Assembly (NCBI GenBank): GCA_963837355.1
Contig: CAWIMY010000007.1
Coordinates: forward strand, 434,001-498,000
From: Aureispira sp963837355
GTDB lineage: Bacteria > Bacteroidota > Bacteroidia > Chitinophagales > Saprospiraceae
Length of the DNA: 64,000 nucleotides
Direction: 5' to 3'
The translations under genes and the position numbers were made by a program. Numbering within the stretch: position 1 is the first letter of the stretch; every line of letters begins with the position of its first letter. The notes under the pieces are model-generated. The model had not been told where the DNA came from, made no database searches, and worked only from the letters and a program-made list of their open reading frames with translations. Shown here piece after piece: positions 8,937 through 19,900 of the stretch.

Positions 8937-9291
8937 AGGGAGTAATTATTGACGAATCTGACAAAGATAAGAAAGAAAAACAAGTGCGTCGTTGAGTGGT
9001 ATCTAGTCCTTCAAACATACGGAAATTAGAAGAGTTGCCCAAATTAGGACATAAGGAGTGCTAAAGGTATTTTATTGATTTAAAATACAATAGAACTAAG
9101 GGCTTTATAAGCAGCGATTTTCTAAAAGCAAGGCACAGCATTTTTATTGTTCTTAATTTATTTATAAATTTGAATACCCAATTTTGTCTATCGCCCAAGA
9201 ATATACGGAATGAATCGTCTAAAAATCGTTTTTGAAATCCATTAATAAGGAAATGATTGTTTAAATCCGTTGTTCTAAATCTAAGATTACC
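8937..9291. other. intergenic region with a likely promoter for the CHAT operon
   Basis: About 355 bases, AT-rich. TAAATTTG at 9165-9172 matches the -7 consensus TAnnTTTG, with a TTG at 9147-9149 as a possible -33 element (spacing 15, slightly short), about 120 bases upstream of the CHAT start. No convincing small gene or RNA is seen. Confidence 0.4.
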
Positions 9292-12200
9292 TTGATCTCA
9301 CCATCCATCCCTATTAAGTTGCCCAATTATTGGATTATCGGCCTATTGCTCCTGACAATCAGTCTGCAAGCACAAGATGATCCTGCTTTATACGACATTG
9401 ATGTTCTCTATGGAAAAGGGGAATATAAAGCGGCAGAGCAACAGTATGCAAACTTATCTACTAAAAACAAAGACAAGCGATTAGACCGCTACTTACAAGC
9501 GCAAACAGGGGCGGTACTGGCAGCCTTGCAGCAAAACAAAAAAGACCAAGTTTTTGCCGCTTTGCAGGCCGCCGAATTAGCAACTGTAGACAAAAAAATC
9601 ACCCCTATTTCGCAAGCGCGCTTAAACCTTGTTTTGGGCAAGTACCATTTGTTGTATAAGGAGTACGACTTGGCCATGCCGTTGCTTGCCAAAACGCAAA
9701 AATTGAGTGAAGAACTAGGAGAGGAGCTGGCTTCGCCGATGCATTTGGAATTATATTATGCGCTGGGAGACCTTTACAAAAGTCGCGGTCAAAAACAACA
9801 AGCCTTAGAGGCTTACAACAAGGCAATTGCTGTTGCGGATGGACAAAAACACGACGAGCGTAATTATAAACAACTCGCTGATATTAAAATAGTAGCAGGA
9901 GAGTTGTACGATGAAGTGCTGCAACCTGAAGAGGCAATTAAGCGCTATGAAGGGGTGTTGGTGCAAAAAGATACCTTATTAGCCAGTGATCCTGAGCGGG
10001 CAGGGGAGTTGTACTATCGCTTAGGAGGGGTGTATTTTAAGCGAAAAGATTATGACGCAGCAGAGGTGGCTTTGAATAGTGCTTTAGAATACGATTTGAC
10101 AGACGCTGAAAAATCGGATACTAAGTTTATGCTTTCGACCATCTATTTTGAGCGGGGAAAATTCGAACTAGCACTTATTCTGAACAGTAGTGCCCTCAAT
10201 AGTTGGAGTCCCAAACAAAGTAAACTACCCAAGGAAAATTTTAAAGGATTTTTGCAATACGGCAAGTTGAGTAGTGTGCAAAACAGCGCCAAAAGTGCCG
10301 TTAATAGTTACAAAACCTTCACCCAACAAGCCGATGGTTGGAGTTTGGATATGGCGCTTGCTGCAATCAAAGAACCAAAGTTGATCTACCAACCACAGCC
10401 GCAATTATCAGATAATTACAACATTTCGCTCCTCAGTTACCACCGTGCAGGGGAGAACGTCGTCAAATTACCTGCCGATGACCAAACCGTAGCTGAAATT
10501 GATGTGCAAATGGCTAAGGGGGCTTTATTTTTTAAGACAAAGAATTACAGCCGTGCCAAAGGCCACTTTGAACGCGCGTTGGAATTGATGAAGACGATCT
10601 ATGAAGAGAAGCATCCGATGGTGGTGGAGGCAACGCGTTCGTTGAGTGAGGTGTATTTGGAAGAGCAAATTTATGAGCAGGCCATGCAGTACATTGACCG
10701 CGCCTTGGCAGCTAGTTTGGAGGAGGGGCAAACCTTAACAGGCAATGAAGTGCCACCAATTGACGCGGCTAAATTCCCTTTAGAATTGCTTTATGCGATT
10801 GGAACCAAGGGCAAAGTTCTCAAAGGATTATACAAAGAATCAGGCGAGCGAAAATATCTGGTGCAGTCGTTAGCGATGTTTGATGCAACCATACAACTCT
10901 TGAATAAATTGCGCCGTACTTATCGCCGCGAAGGCTCTAAATACAAACTAGCTCGCTTGGCAAAATCCTTTAGTAAAGAAGCTTCCTTGGTCTGTTACCA
11001 ACTCTATCAATTGGACAAGGATCTGACCTATTTTAATCGAGCCTTTGATTACATCGAATTGGCCAAAGGGTCGCTGCTCTTAGAAGCGATTCGAGAGCTC
11101 AAAGCGCGTAAAGTTGCCAACATTCCCGATTCTGTCATTCAAAAAGAGCAGCTTTTAAAAATTGACATGGCCTATTTAAAAGGCGAGATTTATAATGAAA
11201 TCAGAAAGGGATTCAGGAAAGACATTAAGCATTTGGTAGAACTAGAAAGCCAACTCAAAGAAGTAGAAGAACGGCACGAAGTCCTCATTCAGGAGCTAGA
11301 AGAAAGATACCCGAAGTATTATGCCCTCAAATACGATTTTAGCACCATCCCAGTAACCGATTTACAGCAGCTATTAAAACCACAAGAGGTACTCTTGAAT
11401 TACTCCATTTTGGATTCTTCGATTTTAGTGATGGGCATTGGAGCGACAGCAACAACCTGTGTTTTGATAGAGCACACCCAACAAGGCACAGAGAAAAGTA
11501 TTGGCCGCTTCTTGAAACAGCTAAAAGCACGCAACAAACAGGGCATTGCAGAAAATGGCCACGCGCTCTACCAGTTGTTTGTACAACCTTTGGAGGCGTT
11601 TATAAAAGGAAAAGATTTAATTATTATTCCCGATGGTGCAGTAAATAACCTACCCTTCGAGACCTTGACTACGAGCATCGCGGCTCCCCTGAATTTTTTG
11701 CTGAAACAGTATGCAATTTGTTACAACTATTCGGCGACGGTATTTGCGATCAACCAAGGGGAGGGAGCAGCGGTTTCCTCCAATGAAATTGTAGGGTTTG
11801 CACCTGATTTTGCAAAGATTGACTCGGTTTTAGAAGAAAATAACTTGGAGGACAGCGATCTGGCGCGTTTGGAATTGGAACCCTTGGAATATGCCCAACG
11901 AGAAATTACAGGCTTAGAAGAATTATTTTTGCAGCGTAGTCATTCCTATGTTGGCTTGGCCGCGAGTGAAACACAAGTCAAAAAAAGCAGTGGGCAGTAT
12001 GGCGTGCTGCATTTTGCCACCCACGGCATTGTCAACCATAACGATCCACTCTACTCTAGTTTGTTGTTTGCTATGGATGAGCAGAATGATGGGTTGTTGT
12101 ATACTCATGAGTTGTTTGGGTTAGAATTAAATGCAGGGTTGGTTACACTGAGTGCCTGTAATTCGGGGGTCGGTCGCTTGTATGAGGGCGAAGGGATGAT

Positions 12201-12561
12201 GAGCTTGGCTCGCGGATTTGCATACAGTGGCGCGCCCAATTTGATTACGACCTTGTGGCCTGTTTCTGACCAAGCAACCCAACTTATTATGCAAAATTTT
12301 TATACTTATCTACGCCAAGGAGAACCCAAACACCGTGCCTTACAAAAAGCTAAACTAGATTTTATAGAGGAATACCGTGTAGACGATGAGCAAGTCTATT
12401 TATGGGGCGGCTTGATTGTCGTGGGCAATACTGAACCTGTAGATATATTGATGGAAGGAACAATTTGGTCTTGGTGGTGGGGCGTTGCGGTAATTTTGTT
12501 GGTTGTTGTAGGGTATATTATCAGTAGAATTATACGCGTTAAAACCGCTAAAAATACATAG
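9292..12561 (+). CDS. exported TPR-CHAT protein (caspase-like) with C-terminal membrane anchor
   Basis: A 1089-residue protein. The only start near the N-terminus is TTG at 9292; the frame is closed upstream at 9262-9264. A signal-peptide-like stretch ('WIIGLLLLTISLQAQ') comes first. Residues about 35-480 hold tetratricopeptide-like repeats, followed by a helical region to about 690. A CHAT domain lies at about 780-1045, with the caspase-type dyad visible as His in 'HFATHGIVNHNDPLYSSL' and Cys in 'LVTLSACNSGVGRLYEGEG'. 'GFAYSGAPNLITTLWPVSD' follows. A C-terminal hydrophobic helix ('WWWGVAVILLVVVGYIIS') suggests membrane anchoring with the protease outside the cytoplasm. The OmpA-domain gene starts 3 bases downstream. 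Proteolysis is inferred from the dyad; the target is unknown. Confidence 0.88.
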   Translation: MISPSIPIKLPNYWIIGLLLLTISLQAQDDPALYDIDVLYGKGEYKAAEQQYANLSTKNKDKRLDRYLQAQTGAVLAALQQNKKDQVFAALQAAELATVDKKITPISQARLNLVLGKYHLLYKEYDLAMPLLAKTQKLSEELGEELASPMHLELYYALGDLYKSRGQKQQALEAYNKAIAVADGQKHDERNYKQLADIKIVAGELYDEVLQPEEAIKRYEGVLVQKDTLLASDPERAGELYYRLGGVYFKRKDYDAAEVALNSALEYDLTDAEKSDTKFMLSTIYFERGKFELALILNSSALNSWSPKQSKLPKENFKGFLQYGKLSSVQNSAKSAVNSYKTFTQQADGWSLDMALAAIKEPKLIYQPQPQLSDNYNISLLSYHRAGENVVKLPADDQTVAEIDVQMAKGALFFKTKNYSRAKGHFERALELMKTIYEEKHPMVVEATRSLSEVYLEEQIYEQAMQYIDRALAASLEEGQTLTGNEVPPIDAAKFPLELLYAIGTKGKVLKGLYKESGERKYLVQSLAMFDATIQLLNKLRRTYRREGSKYKLARLAKSFSKEASLVCYQLYQLDKDLTYFNRAFDYIELAKGSLLLEAIRELKARKVANIPDSVIQKEQLLKIDMAYLKGEIYNEIRKGFRKDIKHLVELESQLKEVEERHEVLIQELEERYPKYYALKYDFSTIPVTDLQQLLKPQEVLLNYSILDSSILVMGIGATATTCVLIEHTQQGTEKSIGRFLKQLKARNKQGIAENGHALYQLFVQPLEAFIKGKDLIIIPDGAVNNLPFETLTTSIAAPLNFLLKQYAICYNYSATVFAINQGEGAAVSSNEIVGFAPDFAKIDSVLEENNLEDSDLARLELEPLEYAQREITGLEELFLQRSHSYVGLAASETQVKKSSGQYGVLHFATHGIVNHNDPLYSSLLFAMDEQNDGLLYTHELFGLELNAGLVTLSACNSGVGRLYEGEGMMSLARGFAYSGAPNLITTLWPVSDQATQLIMQNFYTYLRQGEPKHRALQKAKLDFIEEYRVDDEQVYLWGGLIVVGNTEPVDILMEGTIWSWWWGVAVILLVVVGYIISRIIRVKTAKNT

Positions 12562-12564
12562 TTT

Positions 12565-13605
12565 ATGTTATTAATAGGACTGTTATTGTTGTGGGCGATG
12601 CGTTTGCTAGGACAAGGGGAGATAAATACTGTACCAACGACCATCTATGTAGAGAATGCGTATACGTTGCAAGCAGAACAAGGAGTGGCCGTACATTTTG
12701 AATTGCGCCAACCGAATGGGCAATATTTTCGTACCGACACGCGCTATACCGATGAGCAAGGGCTAATTAATATTTCCTTGCAACCCGATTTGAGATATTC
12801 TTTGACTAGTCGCAAAGCTGATTATTTTACCCAATTGACCTTATTAGAAACGACTAAACTCTCGCGTACCAGCCGCAATCGTTTCAATATTTCGCTCCGT
12901 CCCAAGGCTTGTTACCGATTGCAAGGCCAAGTGAAAGGGGAACGAAGCCAGTGGAAGGACGCTTATTTTGAGATGACGAATCTCGCAACACAAGTGAGCC
13001 AACGCATTGAAATCGACGAACAAGGGCGCTATTTTGCGTGTGGTAAATGTGGAGAGACCTATGCCATCGCCCCAATGGTAGAAGGGCAAGCCCAAGAGTT
13101 AGATACGCTTTACCTGTCGCCAACCGCCTGCCAGAGCCGCCAAAATCCACTCCTTAATTTTAATCTACGCCTAAAACCACAACCCATTGTCGATCCTCTC
13201 CCTGACTCAGCCGTAACGCCTGTCGTCGTACAAGAAGATTCGTTCGTTGTGAAAGACTTGAGCTTTGAAGGTAAAACCAAAAAACTGGGTGTCCAAGGCC
13301 AAAAAGCCCTAGAAGAATTGGTAGTAGCTCTGAAAGCAGAGCCCGACTTATTTGTAGAATTACTAGTCCATACTGACTCGCGCAAAAGCGAGCGCTACAA
13401 CTGGCTATTAGCACAGAAAAGAGGGGAATTATTGAAAGTGTATATGGAAGAGCAAGGGATTGCTCCCGATCGTTATGTCATTGTTCCTGTAGGAGAGGCG
13501 CGGATTATCAACGAATGTACCAACAACACGCGCTGTACAGCAGCACAACACGCTGTTAATAATCGAGTAGAAATGGTGCGTCATCCCGAAGGAAAGCCTT
13601 TTTAA
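12565..13605 (+). CDS. OmpA C-terminal domain protein with carboxypeptidase-regulatory-like repeats
   Basis: A 346-residue envelope protein. The N-terminus (residues 1-17) is a hydrophobic signal or anchor. The middle (about 20-200) has beta-rich segments like carboxypeptidase regulatory/Cna-B folds ('GVAVHFELRQPNGQYFRTDT', 'CYRLQGQVKGERSQWKDAYF'). The C-terminal domain (about 225-340) is OmpA/MotB-like ('QKALEELVVALKAEPDLFVE', 'LVHTDSRKSERYN', 'AVNNRVEMVRHP') and should bind peptidoglycan. It begins 3 bases after the CHAT stop, so the two genes are almost certainly cotranscribed and may form an envelope complex. A strong terminator follows. Confidence 0.85.
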   Translation: MLLIGLLLLWAMRLLGQGEINTVPTTIYVENAYTLQAEQGVAVHFELRQPNGQYFRTDTRYTDEQGLINISLQPDLRYSLTSRKADYFTQLTLLETTKLSRTSRNRFNISLRPKACYRLQGQVKGERSQWKDAYFEMTNLATQVSQRIEIDEQGRYFACGKCGETYAIAPMVEGQAQELDTLYLSPTACQSRQNPLLNFNLRLKPQPIVDPLPDSAVTPVVVQEDSFVVKDLSFEGKTKKLGVQGQKALEELVVALKAEPDLFVELLVHTDSRKSERYNWLLAQKRGELLKVYMEEQGIAPDRYVIVPVGEARIINECTNNTRCTAAQHAVNNRVEMVRHPEGKPF

Positions 13606-13610
13606 TATAA

Positions 13611-13643
13611 TAAGAGAAAAAAATAACATCTTTTTTCTCTTAA
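13611..13643 (+). terminator. terminator after the CHAT-OmpA operon
   Basis: AAGAGAAAAAA pairs with TTTTTTCTCTT around a short loop just after the OmpA-domain stop. The stem is A/T-rich with T-runs on the forward strand. Confidence 0.6.
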
Positions 13644-13988
13644 ATGGGATGCTATGCTCTAGTAAGCTATGATCTTATCAATGAGATAGGTGGATTTGTT
13701 TTTGCATGAAAAATATAAATAAATTGAAGTTTATTGGCACAAACGCGCCTTTAGTTGGCAGGAATTATCAAGGGACATTCCAATTTATTTTCATAGGTTT
13801 GCAACAGGTTCTGAATAATTACCGCTTTGTCCCCCCCCCAATTTTTCCCCTTGGGATGCTTATCCAATTTATTCAAAAAGATAGCTTTGTTAAGTCATAG
13901 CAGTACTAATTTTTCAATATTGATTGTATTGATTGTATTGATGCAATCGTTGTTGTAATCAGGAGAAAAATAAAACACATAGTTACAT
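13644..13988. other. intergenic region before the giant adhesin, with a 9-bp tandem repeat
   Basis: About 345 bases. At 13918-13943 the 9-mer TATTGATTG occurs twice in direct succession, followed by a third partial copy, about 45 bases upstream of the adhesin ATG. Such a repeat could be a regulatory or slippage-prone site. A 64-codon ORF at 13706-13900 has no recognisable features, contains a long C-run and is not annotated. Confidence 0.4.
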
Positions 13989-16900
13989 ATGGAACGACTT
14001 TTACACTTAACGTATCGTTGTTTGTTAGGACTTTGCTTAGCGGCAGGGCATCTACAGGCACAGTCTCCCACACTAGTTAACGCCGCTCCATCAGAGGGCT
14101 TCATTGGGGAGCAGATTTGCTTTCCCATCACCTACACGAATACGGGCGGGCCAGGTTATGGACCTTATACTCGCTTAATTGTCCCACCTGATTTTCAGTT
14201 TGACAATGCTACCTTTGGCGGGGCAGGACAGACGGTGCGTAACTTGGGAACGATTACCTCCTTACCTCCTAATAACTATGTTATTGATCCCATTGCTGCG
14301 TCTAATAGGAATTCAACGACCAACGACACTATTTTTGCGCCCGTCGGTAGCAGTATTGTTATCCTAGAATATCCTGTTGGATCAATGGTGCAAGGTGGGG
14401 TAGCGCTGATTAGCGAGCTTTGTCTCACAGTAGGAGCAACAGCCACCATTGGCATCCCTGTCGATTTTTGTGTGCAGGGGATGTATGAATTTGGCGATAC
14501 GCCTACAGGGAGCAATGGTCCTATTGCAGGGGCAGCTATTTGTACGCCCATTACACCTATTCTATTCCGTTTTGATAAGAAAATAGATGGCTCGGACGGC
14601 ATTTATGATGAAGTGCCAGGCGGTGGTGGGGCTGCTTGCCACGTTCACCAATACCAACTCAACTTAGACATTGCCGCAGCGGGCACCTTGACAGGCCGAT
14701 CACCATCACCGATCAACTACCAGGAGAATTACGTTATTTGGGCAACATTAGTTTGCCCGCAGGTTGTAGCGCCATAGAACCCACTGTTGGAGGCTTGGGG
14801 GGTAACTTGACGGTTACTTGCAACGGCTCTTTTGCAGGCTCTACGGCCAATATTGATGTACAAGTGACCTTTGATGCGGCGGTTTCCGATACCTTAGACG
14901 AGACCATTTGCGATGATACGGACATTACCAACGCGGCGCAAGCCACTGTTCCCGGTAGTCCTGCCCAGTTTGATTCTGTAGGCACCCACGTGGAGCATCT
15001 CTTGTTGGGACATGACAACAGTGCGGGCGGGCCGTTACTATTGGGCAAACTGTTCCTTATACGATTTCCTTTAGAATTACCGAGTACACCGCAGGGGTCA
15101 ACGCTGCGGTCATCACTTTTATAGTACCCGACGGAATGATCTACAATCCTGCTAGTTTAACTTGGGGAGGAGTTCCCGTGAATGCTGCCAATGTAGGAAT
15201 TGCTGCTGGTCCAGGAACAGGTTCTACGGTGACCGTAAATGTACATACCCAAAATGGGGCTAATATCTTACCCTGTGGTTCTCCTTCTTTACAATATACA
15301 GCGGATGTTAATCCCACCTATAGTAATGGTGACCCTGTCTTGAGTCGCGACCGCCTCAACCATACTTCTACAATTGTCTACGGACTGGTAGAAGGGGCAA
15401 CTAGTTGCCGTACAGGTGCGGGCACTCCCATCAATGTGGTTGATATTTCTTTTCAAAAAACTGTTAATAATAGCCCCCCAACTGGTCCAGGTCGCAACGG
15501 GCAATGGTGGCCTGGCGATGTCGTACAATACCGCTTAGAATTGCGGGTTCCTTCATTGGATTTAGATGATGTGGTCATTAGCGACTTTTTTCCGTTGCCG
15601 ATTCATGATGTAACGGATTTGGCACCCACGTTTGGTACCGATGTACGGTTTGATCCTGCTACTTGTTGGAACATTCCTCCTGTCAATTATACCATAGACC
15701 CTGCTACCAATGCGTTACTACTAGATTTTGGCGACATTTCTGATGCGGTAACAGGGGGCTGTGTGGATATCGTACTACTAATAGATATTCCAATCACTAC
15801 GATTCCTTTTGCCGATGGGTTGTTTCACTCCAACTTTATGCAAGTCAATAGTGACAACAGTGGGGGAGATGACATCACGGATGCGGCACTTACGTTAATT
15901 CAAGTAGGGGCTCCTGATTTAAACTTGACCAAAGGTATTGTCCGTTCTAATAATACTACGGTCAACATTAGTCCTAATGTCGTGCCGCCTAATGGCAACG
16001 CGACTAATGTGAACGCAGGCGATCAGTTATTTTTTGATATAACGGTGATTAATGACGGGACAGCTCCAGGGTATGATGTGCAAATTAGAGATGTTGTTCC
16101 TTCAGAATTAACGAACTGTGCTTTAGTAACGCCTAATCCTGTTGTCGATGGGAGTAATAATCCTGTAGCATTTGCAGGGGGCTTTTCTGGCAATAATTTG
16201 ATTATTAACTTTGTCAACCCCGATGATTCCATTGGTTTTGCAGGCGCAACGAGCGGCAACGACCAGTACACTGTTTCTTACGTTTGTGAAGTGGTGGGTA
16301 ATATTGGCGCAGGACGAAACTTCGAAAATACAGCCGAGGTCGATTGGTCAGCAGCACGAGGGGCGCAAAAATTCCCGCCTGTTGATGACAATGCCACGGT
16401 GCGTGTTGCTACTCCCACGATGAACAAAGTAGTGGATTACATCGCCCCCAATTATAGCGGCACCAACAACCGCGCAAGCATCGGCGAAGTGGTCGCTTAT
16501 GAATTGCAAGTCTATATTCCAGAAGGCAACCTCAACAATGTCATCTTGCGGGATCAACTCGATCTAGGGTTGGCTTTTGTAGGAATAGATTCTATTGTAA
16601 TTTGCAATTCGACAGGACTTAATAACATTAGCACGTCTAATGCAGGGGGCTTTGCCGCCGTACAAAGTGGTGTGGTGATTACGGGCACTAGTGTTGCTAC
16701 GGCCGACCAAGACCGAGTACTAACCTTAGATTTTGGAGATATTCGCAACGCCGATACCGACAATCAACAAGATACCATCAAATTGTATTACCGTACGATT
16801 GTCATCAACGAAATAAACAATGTAGACGGCGACCGTTTGCGCAACAGCGCGCGCTTGGAATGGGACAACCCCAACAATCCAGGGGCACGGCTCAATACCA

Positions 16901-19900
16901 CCCGCCGCTCCAATTTTGTAACGGTAGTCGAACCACAAATTGTAGTGACGAAGAGCTTTACCCCCAATGAGGTGCTGCCTGGTAACAATACGTTTGTCAC
17001 CTTGACGGTACGTAACCCGAGCAGCTCTTCGGCTCCTGCTTTTGATGTCAACCTAACCGATATTTTACCTACAGGGATGACCTTTGTAGCAGGCTTCTCG
17101 GCAGGAGGGACGGCCACAATTACCACGCCCCCAACGAATGGCGGCGGGACAATTACGGCGCAGTGGGATACCATTAATGTAGGCGAGGTCTACAGCATTA
17201 CCTTTGAAGTGCAAGCGTCTAATGCCATTACTCCTTGTTTTACACTAACCAACTGTGCCAACGTTACTTGGGAAAGCATCGCCGATGCCGATCAAGCCAA
17301 TCAACCTTCGGCCTTCTCTTCTAGTTTGGGCGTTCAGCGCTCAGGCAATACAGGGGCAGCAGGCGGCGCAGCGAATACTTATACGCAAGATACTTGCGCC
17401 AATTTGGAGGTGATTATAGACAATACCTTTGATCCTTTTATTACGGCTAATACTCCAATTTGTGAAGGAGATCGCGCGGTGTTATCGGTACAACAATATA
17501 CGGGCAACATTGTCCGCTACAATTGGACGGGGCCAGGTGTCCCCGCAGGATTTAACAATTATCAACTGGTTATTGATCCTGTGACGACGGCCGATACAGG
17601 TACCTATTTCGTCTATGTAGAATTGGATGGTTGTGTGACGGATACGTCTAATTTCTTTGTGTTACAATTGCGCCCACAGCCTGCCGATCCTGTGCTTACA
17701 CCGGGCGATACCACGGTTTGCGAAGGCAGTAGTTTACAATTTTCTACGTCAACTATTGCTAATCAATACAACTGGACAGGCCCGAACGGCTTCACGGCCA
17801 ATGCTTCGACTACGCCTTTGATTGCACCAATTGGTTTGTCCGATGCAGGGCGCTATACCTTGGTAGTGACCAATAGCCAAGGCTGTAGTTCTAATCCCAT
17901 ATCAAGTACCGTAACGGTAACACCCAGGCCTGCTGCTCCTAGTTGGAGCAACAATTCGCCCATTTGTAGGGGCGATGCTATGCAGTTGACGACTAGTGCC
18001 AGCGCGGTTAGTTACCAATGGACTGCTCCCAACGGGCGCGATACTAGTACAACTAGTAATACCTTAACGATTTTGCCGAGTAGCAGTTTGTACTTGGCGG
18101 GTAATTGGACGTTGGTCGCTATTGATGGCAATGCTTGTCCCTCTGCGCCTTCTCCAAGCAGCACTATTGTTATTAATGAAACGCCTGTAAAGCCTTTGGC
18201 CAATAACTCAGGGCCCATTTGCGAAGGCGACGATGTGACGCTTAGCGCGAATACAGTAACGGGTGCCAGTTATGCTTGGTACAGTGATGCCGCCTTAACT
18301 AACTTAATTGCAACAGGACAAAATCCTACTATTAGTGGTCTGCTAGCCGTTGCTAGCCCCACCACTTATTATGTACAAATCAACAGCAATGGCTGTTTGT
18401 CGGATACCACTTCTACGCAAGTCATTATCAACAATAATCCCGCCGCCGTTAATCCGAGCTATACGAGTTTGTGCGCAGGCGATAGTTTATTTTTGTTTGC
18501 CAATGCGTCTGCAACAACCTATACTTGGACAGGCCCAAGCAGCTTTGTCTCTAATCTTCAAAATCCAATTGTTGCCAACACCAATGCCAGCAATGCAGGC
18601 AGTTATACTTTAACTATTCAGGACAACAACGGGTGTAGCAATTCAGGCGTAGTACAAGTAGCCGTTGAGGAAAGTCCGACCACGCCTATTCTTAGTAGCA
18701 ATGCGCCTTTGTGTGTGGATTCGCGCTTGACGCTTACGACAACAAGTTATACGGGCAACAATGTGGTCTACACTTGGACTACTCCTACAGGGACAGTAAC
18801 GACTAATGTCGCCACCTTAGTGATTAACAATACGACCTTAGCCGATAGTGGTACTTACAGCGTTTTAGTAACCGTCGATGGTTGTACGTCTTTGTCCAGC
18901 AATACAGAGGTCGTTATCACTAGTAACCCGACTGCTGTTGCTAATGCCAATGGAACGGTCTTTTGCCAAGGGGATACCTTGCAACTAAGTACCACCACCA
19001 ATGCCAATCGCTATACTTGGACAGGCCCGAATGGTTTTAGTTCGACTTCGCCCAATCCTGCGGCAATTATCGTAGGAACAGGGGAGGCCGGTACGTATAC
19101 CTTAATGGTAGAAGATAACAACGCCTGTTCTTCCGCACCCGATGCAGTGACCATTAGTGTCAATACCGCTCCTGCTCGCCCTGCCATTAGCAGCAATTCG
19201 CCTGTCTGTGTGGGGGATGCCATTCAATTAACTAGCAGTAGTACAGCCAGTACTTACCAATGGACGGCTCCCAATGGTGCCGATACTACTACTAATAGTG
19301 TCCCTCTAACTATTAATACAAACAGTGCCTTCTATCAAGATGGGTTGTGGACATTAAGAGTAGTCAATGCCAATGGTTGTACTTCAATGCCTTCGGTCGC
19401 CGTTTCGGTGACCATCAATGCCTTGCCCAATGGCGCGAGCCCAAGTAACAACGGCCCTGTTTGTACTGGTGCTGCTGCACAACTGACCGCAGCGACGATT
19501 GCCAACGCGCAATATGCTTGGTACACCGATCGCACAGGCACCAATCAATTTTCTACGATACAAAATCCAACATTAAATAACCCAACCAATACGGCTACTT
19601 ATTATTTGATCGTATCGGTCAATGGCTGTGCTGCCCCCATTGATTCTACGACGGTAACAGTGCTACCCGTACCTGCTGCGCCTATTGTTCCTGCTGATTT
19701 TGCAGTTTGCGAAGGCGAAAATATTGTATTAACGACCCCTACCAATGCAGCCAGCTACAACTGGACAGGCCCGAACGGTTTTAGTTCAACGGCTCAAAGT
19801 CCTTCCGTAATTCGTCCTGCTACGGCAGCGGATGCAGGTACTTACACGCTTACTATAACAGATAATAACGGTTGTGTTTCTGCCACTAGCAGCGTAACAG

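Noticed and set aside
13706..13900. 64-codon forward ORF before the adhesin
   Set aside because: No recognisable motif, odd composition with a run of Cs, no ribosome-binding or operon context; probably chance.
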